Shown in pieces: positions 53,701 to 64,000 of a stretch of DNA of 64,000 bases. Each line of letters opens with the position of its first letter. Position 1 is the stretch's first letter. Below the pieces are notes generated by a model that saw only the letters and a program-made list of their open reading frames with translations, made no database searches and was not told the DNA's origin. The stretch is from Fischerella sp. PCC 9431 (GTDB taxonomy: Bacteria > Cyanobacteriota > Cyanobacteriia > Cyanobacteriales > Nostocaceae). The stretch covers positions 6,246,925 to 6,310,924 of the forward strand of contig NZ_KE650771.1 in assembly GCF_000447295.1 (NCBI RefSeq), read 5' to 3'. The translations under genes and the position numbers were made by a program.

Positions 53701-56451
53701 CTCATGATTAACCATCGATACAACACTGGGGGTACTATCTAAGACAGAGCGAAGCATAGCTTCAGATTCCGCCAAGGCTATTTCTGCTTGTTTACGTTCT
53801 GTAATATCAATTCCTACAGCCACAGCAGCAGTGTTTTGTTGATATTTTTGAGCAACAAGTAAGTAGCTGCGCTTTATATCCCCAATTTGGGAATCGATAA
53901 CTCTAGACGTGGCTACATCTTGACTAGCTAAAAAGTCATGCATAAATTGTGTAAAATGTGGACTTTTTTGCATAAAGCCCAATTCTCGACCAATAAAAGC
54001 GTCAGGTGTCAAATTAAAACTTTGAGCCAGATGTTTGTTAACTCCTAAATAGTTTCCATCGCTACTTACCCAAGAAACAAAACCAGGTACTGCATCCAAA
54101 ACAGTTTGTAATTGCTCTTTCGCTTGTCGTAATTTTTCTTCAGCTTGTTTACGTTCTGTAATGTCTTCGGAAATACATAACAAATATTCAGGTTGATCAT
54201 GTTTGTCATACAAAGGAACTTTTTTGGTATGTAAAATTCTTCTCCCCAAGCTGTAGCTATCTATTGGTTCTTCTGGAATATCTTGAGGTAGACCATGAGA
54301 AATAGTTTCGACATCTTTTTGCACAAAAAAATCTGCTTGTTCTTTGGGAAAAAAATCATAATCGGTTTTATCAATTGCATTTTCTGCCGTTAATCCAAAA
54401 ATGTATTCACAGGCTTTGTTTAATAATTTAAATCTCCCAAAAGTTTCTGGTGTAGCATCTTTGACAAACACAGCTACCGGTAAATTATCAATCATTGATT
54501 GCAGAAAATTACGAGTGTGGCGCAGTTCTTCTTCAGCTTTGCGACTTTCAGTAATATCAATACCAGTACAGACTATATATTCAACTTGTTCATCACAATT
54601 GAGCAGGACATTGTTTGACCACGAAATTAAGCGAATTTCACCATCTTTAGTCAGCCAATAATTTTCGTGTTGATTGCAAGTTTGTCTTTGTTTGAGATTT
54701 TGAAAAGCTAATTTCGCAGATTCAATTTCTTCGGGTATGAGAAATAGATCCCAGATACATTTACCTTTTATACAATCATAGGTGTAACCTGTCGTTTGTT
54801 CACAACTACGGTTAAATTTAACAATTTTTCCTTGATGATCCAATACTACAATTAAAGCACCTGCCACATCTACAATAGTAGAAATAAAGTTGCGTTCTAA
54901 TCGTAATTGTGCTTCGATTTTATAGCGTTCTGCTAATTGAATTTGTGCTTGATTATAAAGTTCTACTTGTTTAATGGCAACTGCTAATTGAATAGCAATT
55001 TTATCAAGCAGATTAACTTCATCTGCTTTCCATAGGCGAAAATCAGAGCATTGATGGGTAATTAATAATCCCCACAACTGGTTAGAAATAATAATAGGAA
55101 CAATTAGACAGGCTTTAACTTGAAATTGCTCTAGAATTTGCAATTGATTATCTGTCAAATTTAGCTCATAAATATTAGCGATCGCCTGTTTTTTCCCAGA
55201 AAGGAATATATCTTCTACACCAGCCCATAAAATATGTTTGATTTCGCTACCCAAAGTAGTAGTCCAACCATTACTAACGGATTCTGCAAGAATCTTACCG
55301 CTCATATCCGATGCAAATTGATGTACTAATACCCGATCAGCTTTTAGCACATACCGCACATCCTCAGCCACTGTCATCAGTGCAGTATCGAGGTCTAGAG
55401 ATTCACGAATACGCAGAGCAATAGATGTAATTAATTGTTCTCGTTTTGCTCGTGCTTTGAGTTCTATCATTCGTTGTTGTAGTTGTTCTTCTAATTGTCT
55501 GCGATCTGCTAACAACTCAACCATGTGTGTTTGTTGTTGAGAAATTTGGCGTTGTAATAACTCCGTCACCTCATAAAATTCTAATGGGTCTAACACTTGC
55601 AGAATGTTGCTTTGACTTAAAATCCCTAACAATTCTCCCTGATTACCAACCACAGCTAATTGGCGGACTCGCAAACTTTGCATTTGCTGATTAGCTGACC
55701 ATAGGGAATCTTCAGAACGAAGACAAAATAATGGACTGCTCATAACAGACCGTACATATGTTTGTGTAAAATCTAACTTCAATGCTTGGAACTGGACAAT
55801 ATCATACTCAGTAATAATACCAAGGGGGATCATTTGCTCGTTTTGTGATTGCTCTGCGATCACCACACAACTGAGTTGATGTTGCGACATTAAACAAGCT
55901 ACATCCATAACTGAAGTATCTGGAGTAGCGTGGACTGCTTGAGTATTCATAACCTCGCCCACTCGCCTGATTTTAAGCAAATCACTGGAGCGTAAAAGAT
56001 TACGCAGACTCCCAGCAGTCACTAATCCAATTAATTCTTCTTGTTCCCCTAATATAGGCAAATGACGAATATTGTGTTGGCGTAGTAAATCAAGAGCGGT
56101 GAAAATATCTTTAAATTCTCCTATTTTCAGTGTTACCAACTGTTTAGTCATAACTTGAGCAACACTGATACTTTGTATACTTTTTCCTTGGGCTGCTAAT
56201 TTTAGGAAGTCTCGCTCCGTTAAGATACCCATCAAATGTGAATCGGACATCACAAGAACACAACTTGTTCTTATGATAGGTGTTATGGTATTTACCTCTG
56301 ATTCCGATTCCATAAATGGTAGATGACAGTAGTCTCGAAGTTGACTCATCATTGCAACTACATCAGTCACAAGAGTTGCGGGGCTAACAATCAAAGGATG
56401 ACGAATAATAGCCTGTTCCAAGTTTTGAGAGCCAAAAAAGTTAATGGTCAT
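50791..56451 (-). CDS. Giant CBS-GAF-PAS sensor histidine kinase
   Basis: 1886 residues. Rough order: two CBS pairs (1-300), a GAF domain (about 345-500), five PAS/PAC repeats (about 515-1145, each ending in a DITERK/DISDRK-like motif), a GAF (about 1150-1300), a coiled coil, a second phytochrome-type GAF (about 1340-1490), another PAS (about 1510-1630), HisKA with MTSHEFRTPLAV (His near 1660) and HATPase (GTGLGLTIV near 1855). No transmembrane segment and no receiver domain, so it is cytoplasmic and needs a separate response regulator, which is not in the window. CBS domains usually bind adenine nucleotides. Signal and target are unknown; it may regulate a flanking cluster or be unrelated. 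Confidence 0.93.
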   Translation of the reverse strand: MTINFFGSQNLEQAIIRHPLIVSPATLVTDVVAMMSQLRDYCHLPFMESESEVNTITPIIRTSCVLVMSDSHLMGILTERDFLKLAAQGKSIQSISVAQVMTKQLVTLKIGEFKDIFTALDLLRQHNIRHLPILGEQEELIGLVTAGSLRNLLRSSDLLKIRRVGEVMNTQAVHATPDTSVMDVACLMSQHQLSCVVIAEQSQNEQMIPLGIITEYDIVQFQALKLDFTQTYVRSVMSSPLFCLRSEDSLWSANQQMQSLRVRQLAVVGNQGELLGILSQSNILQVLDPLEFYEVTELLQRQISQQQTHMVELLADRRQLEEQLQQRMIELKARAKREQLITSIALRIRESLDLDTALMTVAEDVRYVLKADRVLVHQFASDMSGKILAESVSNGWTTTLGSEIKHILWAGVEDIFLSGKKQAIANIYELNLTDNQLQILEQFQVKACLIVPIIISNQLWGLLITHQCSDFRLWKADEVNLLDKIAIQLAVAIKQVELYNQAQIQLAERYKIEAQLRLERNFISTIVDVAGALIVVLDHQGKIVKFNRSCEQTTGYTYDCIKGKCIWDLFLIPEEIESAKLAFQNLKQRQTCNQHENYWLTKDGEIRLISWSNNVLLNCDEQVEYIVCTGIDITESRKAEEELRHTRNFLQSMIDNLPVAVFVKDATPETFGRFKLLNKACEYIFGLTAENAIDKTDYDFFPKEQADFFVQKDVETISHGLPQDIPEEPIDSYSLGRRILHTKKVPLYDKHDQPEYLLCISEDITERKQAEEKLRQAKEQLQTVLDAVPGFVSWVSSDGNYLGVNKHLAQSFNLTPDAFIGRELGFMQKSPHFTQFMHDFLASQDVATSRVIDSQIGDIKRSYLLVAQKYQQNTAAVAVGIDITERKQAEIALAESEAMLRSVLDSTPSVVSMVNHEGKILFVNQIIPDLSIEEVIGTNIDYYVFSEDCHIQRSALERVFEHGEVVSYETRGVNTSGSFTYNYSQAGPIWRDGRITAAVIVTNDISDRKQAEAALRESEQKFRLFTENIRSTFWIADLRGDSSQIVYVSPAFEEIWGLPAEEAYVSSDIFLQAIHPADRQRFIADTPKRMQTEYSEEYRIIRPDGAIRWIHSRAFPVKNEKSEVYRITGIAEDITDRKQAEIALQNLIKSTASTTGQDFFPALVEYISSALDVRHACVSELINEQVHTLGFWSDGQLKPNIFYNPTSIPWEILLKQGVYYCCCGVQQLFPDVEILTLMQANSFMGVTLSNDFGEPIGTLWIVDEKPITDPDKFEGILKVFAARAAAELQRQRAQEALQQLNRELESRVEQRTLELQKSEAELKRQFAAVEAVNFITQRIRESLDLQAILNVAVAEIHKLLKVDRVLIYHILTDGTGKVIAEALTPGYESILEQSFPVECFPTECYLRYAQGEIYALRDREERQQHSCLIQFMADMQIRAKLVIPIVQQGRLWGLLIAHQCSHPREWKTGEIELLQQLANQLAIATKQSGLYAQLQVELSDRKQAETELRQVKERLEFLISSSPAVIFTAKPLTKNYYFTYISENVINLVGYCAEEFLSEPDFWLNHIHPEDAPQIVENLPQLIQTGHHTQEYRWLHGDGEYRWMFDELKLVRDQHGNPLEIIGLWMEISDRKKAEEEIRKALEKEKELSDLKSRFIAMTSHEFRTPLAVIASSAGILKSFSHKLDNEQKQKHLQCIQTYVQHTTRLLDDILLINKAEAGKLAFEPNDIELNDFCSSLVEELQLSSPNHTLIFSAQYLGSSPADNNFTAHLDKKLLRQMLSNLLSNAVKYSPDGSNVQIDLLIQDESAVFLITDQGIGISKQEQQNLFESFYRASNVGNIPGTGLGLTIVKKCVELQGGKISVASEIEAGTTFTVELPLFAKNLTGG

Positions 56452-57244
56452 TGTCTGTAAAGGCTTAGTTATAAAATTAACTGTACATAGGTTAATTAAT
56501 GCTATTTTTACTTACACACTTTTCAAAAAGCATCAGTATTTTCCATTGTGTGAAATTGTTCAAATCTATCTTCTTTGCAAAAATTCACTCAAAGAAATTA
56601 CAGAGAAAGCGATGCAATAGTATAGGGAGGAGCTTAAAGGAACAGAGAAACGCTTTTATCCTTTCTTCTTTATCAAACCGTATTGTTATCTCACATTGAT
56701 GTAAAATTTGAAAATAGAAGTTTAGCAGTGTAATAAAATGCTGAGTACTTTCGAGAATGTGATCGCTAGTAATTCACAAATGATCTGGTTGAGCCAGATA
56801 TTGTCAATAGCCAGTAAAATCAACAGATATGCGATCGTACTTTCATACCAACATCATAAACTTCAGATTTTGGACGAATTAGAGATTAATAATAATGCAG
56901 ATATTATTAAGCTTATCGAATCAAACTTCTTGATAGTTAGATCAGAATGTACTTAATTTTATGATAATCTGATAATTGGTTGGGCTAACTTCTATTAATA
57001 AAATTAATTTCTCTTGAATAAAAAGACATTTTTTTGAAAAATAATTATTTATAAATCATAAATATATTGAATAAAAGAATATTTTTTAAAATTTATTTAT
57101 TAAAAATGAATTTTGCTTGTAAAGCATGATTTTAAGTTTTAAATTTATAAACATTAAAATTAATAAATTTCAAAAAACTTAAGATTTTACTAATTTTCAA
57201 TTATAATAATTTATGTTCTACACAATAACAGTGTGCCATTTACT
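56452..57244. promoter_or_regulatory. AT-rich upstream region of the DAHP synthase gene
   Basis: About 790 bp. A 72-codon frame at 56738-56956 has no ribosome-binding site and no recognisable motif, so I do not call it a gene. The part from about 56990 to 57230 is extremely AT-rich with many A/T tracts, as expected of a promoter or a nucleoid-protein-bound silenced region at a cluster edge. Confidence 0.4.
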
Positions 57245-58291
57245 ATGCAAGACAAGTTATTTAACACTCACATTGAAAGCTATCACCCTTTACTAACTCC
57301 AAATGAGTTAAAATCAAGATTACCTCTAACAGATTTGGTTCAACAAAAAATCCTCAATTATAGACAAGAAATACAAAATATATTAGATTTTAAAGATAGG
57401 AGAAAATTCATAGTAGTTGGACCATGTTCTATTCATGACACAAAAGTAGCAATTGAATATTCACATAAACTGAAAAATCTAGCTGAACAAGTTCAAGATA
57501 AACTATTATTGGTGATGAGAGTTTATTTTGAAAAGCCAAGAACAACAGTGGGATGGAAAGGATTAATCAACGATCCTGATATGGATGATTCTTTCCATAT
57601 AGAAAAAGGCTTATTAATGGCACGCAGCTTATTACTAAAAATTGCTGAATTAGGATTACCCGTCGGTACAGAAGCACTCGATCCTATAGTACCTCAATAT
57701 ATTAGCGAACTAATCACCTGGTCTGCAATTGGAGCACGCACAACCGAATCGCAAACTCATCGTGAAATGGCAAGTGGGCTTTCAATGCCTGTTGGTTTCA
57801 AAAATGGTGTCGATGGTAATATTAATGTGGCTTTGAATGCTCTTCAATCGGCTCAAAAACCCCACCATTTTTTAGGAATTAATCACATGGGACAGGTGAG
57901 CATCTTTAAAACTAGAGGGAATGCCTATGGTCACGTTATTTTGCGAGGCGGTAGTGGTAAACCAAATTATGATCCAACAAGTGTCAAACAAGTAGAAGAA
58001 AAATTAAAAGAGGCAAATCTACCACCAAGAATTGTTATCGATTGTAGTCACGGTAATTCAAATAAAGATTATAAATTACAAGGATTTGTCTTTGAAAATG
58101 TTATTCAACAAATAGTTGATGGTAATACATCAATAGTTGGCATGATGTTGGAATCCAATTTATATGAAGGTAATCAAGTCATTCCTAATAAAGGACAGCA
58201 ATTAAAATATGGTGTTTCTGTAACAGATGGGTGTATTGGCTGGAACGAAACAGAAGAGATTATTTCAGCTGCTTATAGACAACTAAAGTAA
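57245..58291 (+). CDS. Class I DAHP synthase (shikimate entry)
   Basis: 348 residues from ATG 57245; a GTG twelve bases upstream is possible. Class I alpha features: VVGPCSIHD, MRVYFEKPRTTVGWKGLINDP, GARTTESQTHREMASG, KNGVDGN and DCSHGNSNKD. It condenses phosphoenolpyruvate and erythrose-4-phosphate. Hapalindole-family clusters carry dedicated shikimate/tryptophan genes including such a synthase, and the adjoining WelO5 supports membership here. Whether it is feedback-resistant cannot be read by eye. A stem-loop follows the stop. Confidence 0.92.
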   Translation: MQDKLFNTHIESYHPLLTPNELKSRLPLTDLVQQKILNYRQEIQNILDFKDRRKFIVVGPCSIHDTKVAIEYSHKLKNLAEQVQDKLLLVMRVYFEKPRTTVGWKGLINDPDMDDSFHIEKGLLMARSLLLKIAELGLPVGTEALDPIVPQYISELITWSAIGARTTESQTHREMASGLSMPVGFKNGVDGNINVALNALQSAQKPHHFLGINHMGQVSIFKTRGNAYGHVILRGGSGKPNYDPTSVKQVEEKLKEANLPPRIVIDCSHGNSNKDYKLQGFVFENVIQQIVDGNTSIVGMMLESNLYEGNQVIPNKGQQLKYGVSVTDGCIGWNETEEIISAAYRQLK

Positions 58292-58312
58292 AACAAAATA
58301 TCTATAAAAATA

Positions 58313-58339
58313 ACCTGCTTGCTATTTGAGCAAGCAGGT
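58313..58339. terminator. Stem-loop between convergent DAHP synthase and WelO5 genes
   Basis: A perfect 11-bp inverted repeat (ACCTGCTTGCT) with a 5-nt loop, 22 bp after the DAHP synthase stop. The T-run is weak (cttagtt). It probably ends the + strand transcript and may also serve the convergent gene. Confidence 0.7.
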
Positions 58340-58545
58340 CTTAGTTAAAGGGATCGTTGTTGTTGAGAAACTCATTGGGCTTACACAGAACTATACGATG
58401 TAAGCCCTGCTCTTGACTCTATATCAAGCAATAATTGTTTGCTTCCTTACAACTTCATTAGGGATCATCGGCTGACGGGAGATAGGATTCGTAAAATTAT
58501 GGCTGGGATTTCAAAAGACGTTTGATTTAGACAATTCGCTCAAGT

Positions 58546-60198
<1,653 letters not shown>

Positions 60199-61242
60199 TC
60201 AACCGATCCTTACACCTTCAATTACACTCATTAATGACATTGTGGGAATGATTCTAGTCAATTGGAAGCCAGAAGCTTCAAATAGCGCTTGGTATTCTTT
60301 CTCCGTACGTTCGCGGCCATTCAATACTAGCATCATTGCTAGGTCATGAAACTTACCAGCACAGGGTTTATTACCTGGTTGGATTACCGCTTCCACTACC
60401 AAAAGCTTTCCATTTTCTTTCATTCCACGATGACAATTTTTAAGAATAGTGATTGCATTTTCATCATCCCAGTTATGAATGACCGACTTAATCATGTAAA
60501 CATCACCACCAGCTGGCACTGATTCCAAGAAATTTCCACCGACGATTTCGCAACGATCTTGTAATCCCTCCGCTTTTATCAAATCTACCGCACCTGTACT
60601 CACAGATGGCAACTCATAAAGAACACCTTTGCATGTTGGATAAGCTTTGAGGATAGAGGCAAGTAATTTTCCTTGCCCAGCACCGACGTCAACCAACTTG
60701 TTTACTTTAGAAAAGTCATAATTCGCGATAATTTCAGCGATATCCATCGCTGTCACTGAGGTCATTGCTTCATCAAACGTCTTCCCTAATTCCGGATTTT
60801 GGATATAGTACTCAAACAACGGCATACCGTACAAATGTTCAAAAGCATTACATCCATTTTGTAGACTGTACAATATGTTTCCCCGTACTTGGTAAAGTTC
60901 AGATTCATTATTAATAATCGTTAGAGCACGTAATGAGCCAGGAATATCGCTGACAAGACAATTAGCCAAAGGTGTTAGAGTAAAATAACCCTCTTGTTCC
61001 TCAGCAAAGACTCCAACACTCGCTAAAGCACGCAGGAGTCGGTAAAGGAAGAGAGGTTTAACGCTGACTGCGTCTGCAAGTTCTTTGTAACTCTTTATAC
61101 CATATTTTAATAAATCAGCTATTCCCAACTTGGCGGCAGCATAGATTGCTCGTGTCACCAAAGGATTAATTATAATCATTTGGAGCATAGTTTGGCTTGC
61201 CTCTATACTCGGTACGGTTGAAGGTTTTTCTTGTGAAAGCAT
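60199..61242 (-). CDS. SAM-dependent methyltransferase (O-methyltransferase fold), WelM candidate
   Basis: 347 residues. An N-terminal winged-helix dimerisation domain (about 15-105: LFLYRLLRALASVGVF) and a Rossmann methyltransferase with DVGAGQGKLLASIL near 185-198, and HNWDDENAITILKNCH and GKLLVVEAVI further on; the family is Methyltransf_2. In this neighbourhood the natural candidate is WelM, the N-methyltransferase that distinguishes welwitindolinone clusters from hapalindole and ambiguine ones. If so, the host makes N-methylwelwitindolinones. Assignment rests on family and position, not on a remembered sequence. It lies 70 bp downstream of the secreted-protein gene on the same strand. 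Confidence 0.85.
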   Translation of the reverse strand: MLSQEKPSTVPSIEASQTMLQMIIINPLVTRAIYAAAKLGIADLLKYGIKSYKELADAVSVKPLFLYRLLRALASVGVFAEEQEGYFTLTPLANCLVSDIPGSLRALTIINNESELYQVRGNILYSLQNGCNAFEHLYGMPLFEYYIQNPELGKTFDEAMTSVTAMDIAEIIANYDFSKVNKLVDVGAGQGKLLASILKAYPTCKGVLYELPSVSTGAVDLIKAEGLQDRCEIVGGNFLESVPAGGDVYMIKSVIHNWDDENAITILKNCHRGMKENGKLLVVEAVIQPGNKPCAGKFHDLAMMLVLNGRERTEKEYQALFEASGFQLTRIIPTMSLMSVIEGVRIG

Positions 61243-61311
61243 ATAAAATTATACCCCATTCAGTAGATTTTACTAATTCACATCAGCTAAAGAGATAAAG
61301 ACTCGTCGAAA

Positions 61312-61992
61312 TTATGTTCCGGTGGGTTCTGCGGTTAAACGAACATTATCAAAATCAACATTTGCAAGTGGACCATGTAAAAGATTAATCAATCGAATTC
61401 CTAGCTTCTGACCTAGATAAGGATTGTCAGGCGTAGCAGTGAATGTCACTGTTGAGGTGTTGAAAGTTCCATCTTTGATGTAGACATTGTTATGATCAGC
61501 AGCAATAACTGCGTCGCCTGCTAGCAATTCTACGCGGTAGCCGGGAAAACCAGCTAAGGAAAAACCCTCGAAGCTACCCCCAACATTGCCAACATCAACC
61601 TTCAATGTATACTTAGTGTTAGGTTTTAAGACAGCATCAAGCTTTTGTTCTAGTCCAGCGATACCACTTCCGGGAGCTTGAGCTAAATACACAACCCCTA
61701 CATTCTGACCCTCGGGAGCTTCTTCAGGATAATAGTTTGGGGTGGGATTTCCAGAGGTAACAGATGAATCCCACATTGTTGTGGGATTTAGAGACAGTAG
61801 ACTATCTGGATTGTATGGTTGCCAACCAGGTGGTAATTCAAACTTAACTTCATCTTCACTGATTACGGTATCTTCAAAACCTGGATTTTTGATCGTAATT
61901 AAAGTAGCACCTGCTGCATTTGCAGAGATATTAGTTCCAAAGAAAATGTATACTAATAAAACAACAGCAGCAATCATCAAATTTCGCTTCAT
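61312..61992 (-). CDS. Stig-cyclase-like exported protein (HpiC/FamC/WelU family)
   Basis: 226 residues with a signal peptide (hydrophobic 4-20, cleavage near ANAAGA at 25-30). The mature part is a jelly-roll, carbohydrate-binding-module-like fold: ITIKNPGFEDTV, APEGQNVGVVYLAQAPGSG, GLEQKLDAVLKPNTKYTL, AGFPGYRVELLAGD, FTATPDNPYLGQKLGIRL and VDFDNVRLTAEP. These match the Stig cyclases, calcium-dependent proteins that set ring pattern and stereochemistry in hapalindoles by Cope rearrangement and cyclisation. The DFDN near the C-terminus is where the catalytic Asp214 of HpiC1 lies. It belongs with welO5 and the Rieske genes. Which family member (and thus which ring system) cannot be decided by eye. 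Confidence 0.85.
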   Translation of the reverse strand: MKRNLMIAAVVLLVYIFFGTNISANAAGATLITIKNPGFEDTVISEDEVKFELPPGWQPYNPDSLLSLNPTTMWDSSVTSGNPTPNYYPEEAPEGQNVGVVYLAQAPGSGIAGLEQKLDAVLKPNTKYTLKVDVGNVGGSFEGFSLAGFPGYRVELLAGDAVIAADHNNVYIKDGTFNTSTVTFTATPDNPYLGQKLGIRLINLLHGPLANVDFDNVRLTAEPTGT

Positions 61993-62011
61993 AAGTTCTT
62001 GCTCCTTTGTT

Positions 62012-63091
62012 TTACTGTGCCTTATTAACCCAACTTTGATAAAACTGTCTAAACTTCAGCACTGGTTGGTCAGACTTGACAAATGCCTTGCCTGTGTCTG
62101 GACTCATGCTATCGAAAATGATTTTATCTACCACCGAAGAAGCTTCGCCTTGCTTGCCAAAAGCAAAGAAGGAAAGTATGTCCAGCCACAAGTTACCAGT
62201 TTTATTCAGCATGAACAAAACGTTCCATCTTGTTTTATTCTCAGAGAAAGGAGTAATACCAATGAGTATTGTAAACTTCTGTTTTCCGTCAAATTTGAGT
62301 GTATTTATGTATCCAGTAGGCCAAGCATCTATCCGAGCGGACAGAACTTCGACATTTAACCCTAAAAACTTAGCAATTCCACGTACACCAAGAAAGGCTT
62401 TCATGTTGGCTTCTATTTTGCATCCAAACCAAGCTTCTTTCGGGATCGGTAGTTCGCTCAGTTCGATATCCTTCTCATCAAGCAGGGTGAGGTCAATTAA
62501 ATCATTTACCTGCATATCATGTACAGCAACGAGGTGATGATGATCAAATATATTTTCAATAACTCGTCGCACACTAGTATTAGCCGTGAAGGAAGAACGA
62601 TAGGGTATATAGCGATGCTTATTGCTTTCTGCGGCATCGAATTTCGGTAGGTCAAACAAAGGAGTTGCAGTACCATACCAAACCCAAATGTAACCATATC
62701 TTTCTTCGGTGACATAGGTTTTTTGACGTGCTGTAGATGGAATGTGGTCTGTGTGAGGAGTTGCCACTTTTGGTATATGCACGCATACACCAGAACTATC
62801 ATAGCGCCAGTGATGAAATGGACATTGAATGCAACCATCTACAACTTCACCTATAGCTAAAGATGCACCGACATGTGAACAGAAACGTTCCATAATCACT
62901 GCTTTGCGGTCTTTGTCTCGCCATGCAACTAAGGCGCGACCAAATAGCTCAATTGCTATTGGTTTTTTGCCTAGTTCCACTGATTGCATAGCAATATACC
63001 AACTTGCTGGCAGATTTATTCCCTTACTCTCAATTTGAGCTTCTGATTTTGTGAGTTTTGGCTGTAGGTCGTTTTCAATATAGCTAACCAT
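62012..63091 (-). CDS. Rieske non-haem iron oxygenase (WelO/AmbO-type)
   Basis: 359 residues. The Rieske [2Fe-2S] site is Cys71/His73 (FCSHVG) and Cys90/His93 (CPFHHW). A catalytic-domain motif ENIFDHHHLVAVHD near 175-188 provides the mononuclear iron histidines. It needs an external ferredoxin/reductase, not encoded here. Rieske oxygenases numbered O1-O4 accompany WelO5/AmbO5 in hapalindole-family clusters and oxidise the alkaloid scaffold or isonitrile. 20 bp upstream of the Stig-cyclase-like gene on the same strand. A tandem paralogue follows; a 123-bp stretch of the two genes is identical. Confidence 0.92.
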   Translation of the reverse strand: MVSYIENDLQPKLTKSEAQIESKGINLPASWYIAMQSVELGKKPIAIELFGRALVAWRDKDRKAVIMERFCSHVGASLAIGEVVDGCIQCPFHHWRYDSSGVCVHIPKVATPHTDHIPSTARQKTYVTEERYGYIWVWYGTATPLFDLPKFDAAESNKHRYIPYRSSFTANTSVRRVIENIFDHHHLVAVHDMQVNDLIDLTLLDEKDIELSELPIPKEAWFGCKIEANMKAFLGVRGIAKFLGLNVEVLSARIDAWPTGYINTLKFDGKQKFTILIGITPFSENKTRWNVLFMLNKTGNLWLDILSFFAFGKQGEASSVVDKIIFDSMSPDTGKAFVKSDQPVLKFRQFYQSWVNKAQ

Positions 63092-63258
63092 TAGTTTGTT
63101 CCTTTCTTAAAGACCAGAAAATATAAATTGACACACCAAAGCTATTACTTTTTACCAAATTGTTGTGTCGCAAAAATGTAGCTACAGTAAGTTAAGCTAG
63201 GGAACTCTTAACAGAAAATGTACCTAGCTTCGCAAAAATCAAATAGGAGTCCTATAGT

Positions 63259-64000
63259 TTATTTGTTTGACTGTGCCTTATTAACCCAACTTTGATAAAA
63301 TTGCCGAAATTTCAATACTGGCTGGTCACATTTAATAAATGCTCGACCTGTATCCGCACTCATATTATCGAAAAGTAATTTATCGGCAAATCCATTGGCT
63401 CGACCTTGCCAGCCAAAAACTATGTAGGAAAGCAGATCTAGAAACAAGTTACCAGTTTTATTAACCATGATCAAAACTTGCCAATTTGTCTGGTTTTCAG
63501 AGATGGGAGTGACAGTATCCAGTACTACAAGTCTTTCTTGTCCGTCAAGCTTTGTGGTGGCTAAGATTCCACTGGGCCAAAGATCTGCTCGGGTTGACAT
63601 TGTTTCAACATTTAACCCTAAAGCTTTAGTAATCCCGCGTACACCAAGAAAAGTCTTAATCCGGGCTTCGACTATGAATCCCATCCAAGCTTCTTTCGCG
63701 ATCGGTAGTTCACTCAATTCGACATCCTTCTCATCAAGCACCGTCAATTTTACTGAATCATTGACTTGCATATCATGTATTGTGACAAGATGATGATGAT
63801 CACATGAGTTTTCAATTATCCGTCGTACATTTGTTTGAACCATTATGGAGAAGCGATAAGGTATATATTTATGCTTGTTGCTTTCTGCGGCATCGAATTT
63901 CGGTAGGTCAAACAAAGGAGTTGCAGTACCATACCAAACCCAAATGTAACCATATCTTTCTTCGGTGACATAGGTTTTTTGACGTGCTGTAGATGGAATG
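63259..64000 (-). CDS. Second Rieske oxygenase, 5' part beyond the window
   Basis: The frame is open to the window edge, so the Rieske cluster domain lies outside. The visible 247 residues align with the neighbouring gene: IWVWYGTATPLFDLPKF, ENSCDHHHLVTIHDMQVND, KEAWMGFIVEA, FLGVRGITKALGLNVE and the identical end KFRQFYQSWVNKAQ. The mononuclear-iron motif is intact. The protein sequence has diverged in the C-terminal part (for example substrate-facing stretches around MSTRADLWPSGILATT), so it is a separate activity rather than a fresh copy. The spacer to the next gene is about 167 bp. Confidence 0.9.
   Translation of the reverse strand, partial: IPSTARQKTYVTEERYGYIWVWYGTATPLFDLPKFDAAESNKHKYIPYRFSIMVQTNVRRIIENSCDHHHLVTIHDMQVNDSVKLTVLDEKDVELSELPIAKEAWMGFIVEARIKTFLGVRGITKALGLNVETMSTRADLWPSGILATTKLDGQERLVVLDTVTPISENQTNWQVLIMVNKTGNLFLDLLSYIVFGWQGRANGFADKLLFDNMSADTGRAFIKCDQPVLKFRQFYQSWVNKAQSNK

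Noticed and set aside
56738..56956. 72-codon hypothetical gene
   Set aside because: No ribosome-binding site, no recognisable motif and AT-rich surroundings; indistinguishable from a chance frame.

Overview
The window reads as a chromosomal stretch from a branching, heterocyst-type cyanobacterium of the Fischerella/Hapalosiphon/Westiella group. Two things point there: dense cyanobacterial features (GCGATCGC sites, small interspersed repeats) and, at the right edge, a recognisable piece of a hapalindole/welwitindolinone-type cluster including a WelO5-like carrier-independent halogenase. Nearly everything is specialised metabolism. I see no tRNA, rRNA or CRISPR array.

Layout. (1) 0.8-9.2 kb, + strand: lysine/ornithine-type N-hydroxylase, class III aminotransferase, cupin, stand-alone methionyl-tRNA-synthetase-like protein, nicotinate phosphoribosyltransferase and flavin-dependent halogenase. 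The hydroxylase + cupin + MetRS-like set is the known signature of N-N bond (hydrazine) formation, here with the usually fused synthetase split into two genes. (2) 9.5-10.2 kb: a truncated TetR gene and a wrecked transposase mark a boundary. (3) 10.2-33.7 kb, - strand: from 33.7 kb leftwards, two WelO5-like oxygenases, an NRPS (C*-A-PCP-C), asparagine synthetase, Asp/Glu racemase family protein, A-PCP, C-A-PCP-TE, a class II lanthipeptide synthetase (LanM), a NifV/LeuA-like synthase, a YrdC-like protein and an SxtA-like methyltransferase-GNAT-ACP. (4) 34.7-47.3 kb, + strand, divergent from (3): a probable lanthipeptide precursor with a Nif11-like leader, a third WelO5-like oxygenase, a fatty acyl-AMP ligase, a SyrB2-type halogenase fused to an ACP, and a 2439-residue KS-AT-ACP-aminotransferase-C-methyltransferase-C protein, then a small calycin-like protein. 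Together (3) and (4) suggest a chlorinated, amino-bearing lipopeptide line sharing a locus with a lanthipeptide pathway.

(5) 47.4-57 kb: a transposase fragment, a GXWXG/DUF4334 protein, a gamma-glutamyltransferase, and a giant CBS/GAF/PAS histidine kinase. (6) 57.2-64 kb: DAHP synthase, WelO5, a methyltransferase, a Stig-cyclase-like secreted protein, and two Rieske oxygenases, the last cut by the window edge.

Most striking: four WelO5-family oxygenases whose third metal-ligand position differs (Gly, Gly, Asn, Glu), three of them flanking a lanthipeptide precursor; the split hydrazine-forming module; an SxtA-like starter module without its SxtA4 domain; and small genomic repeats inserted in frame into the NRPS and PKS genes. 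All functional statements come from reading motifs and remembered family knowledge; no search was run.
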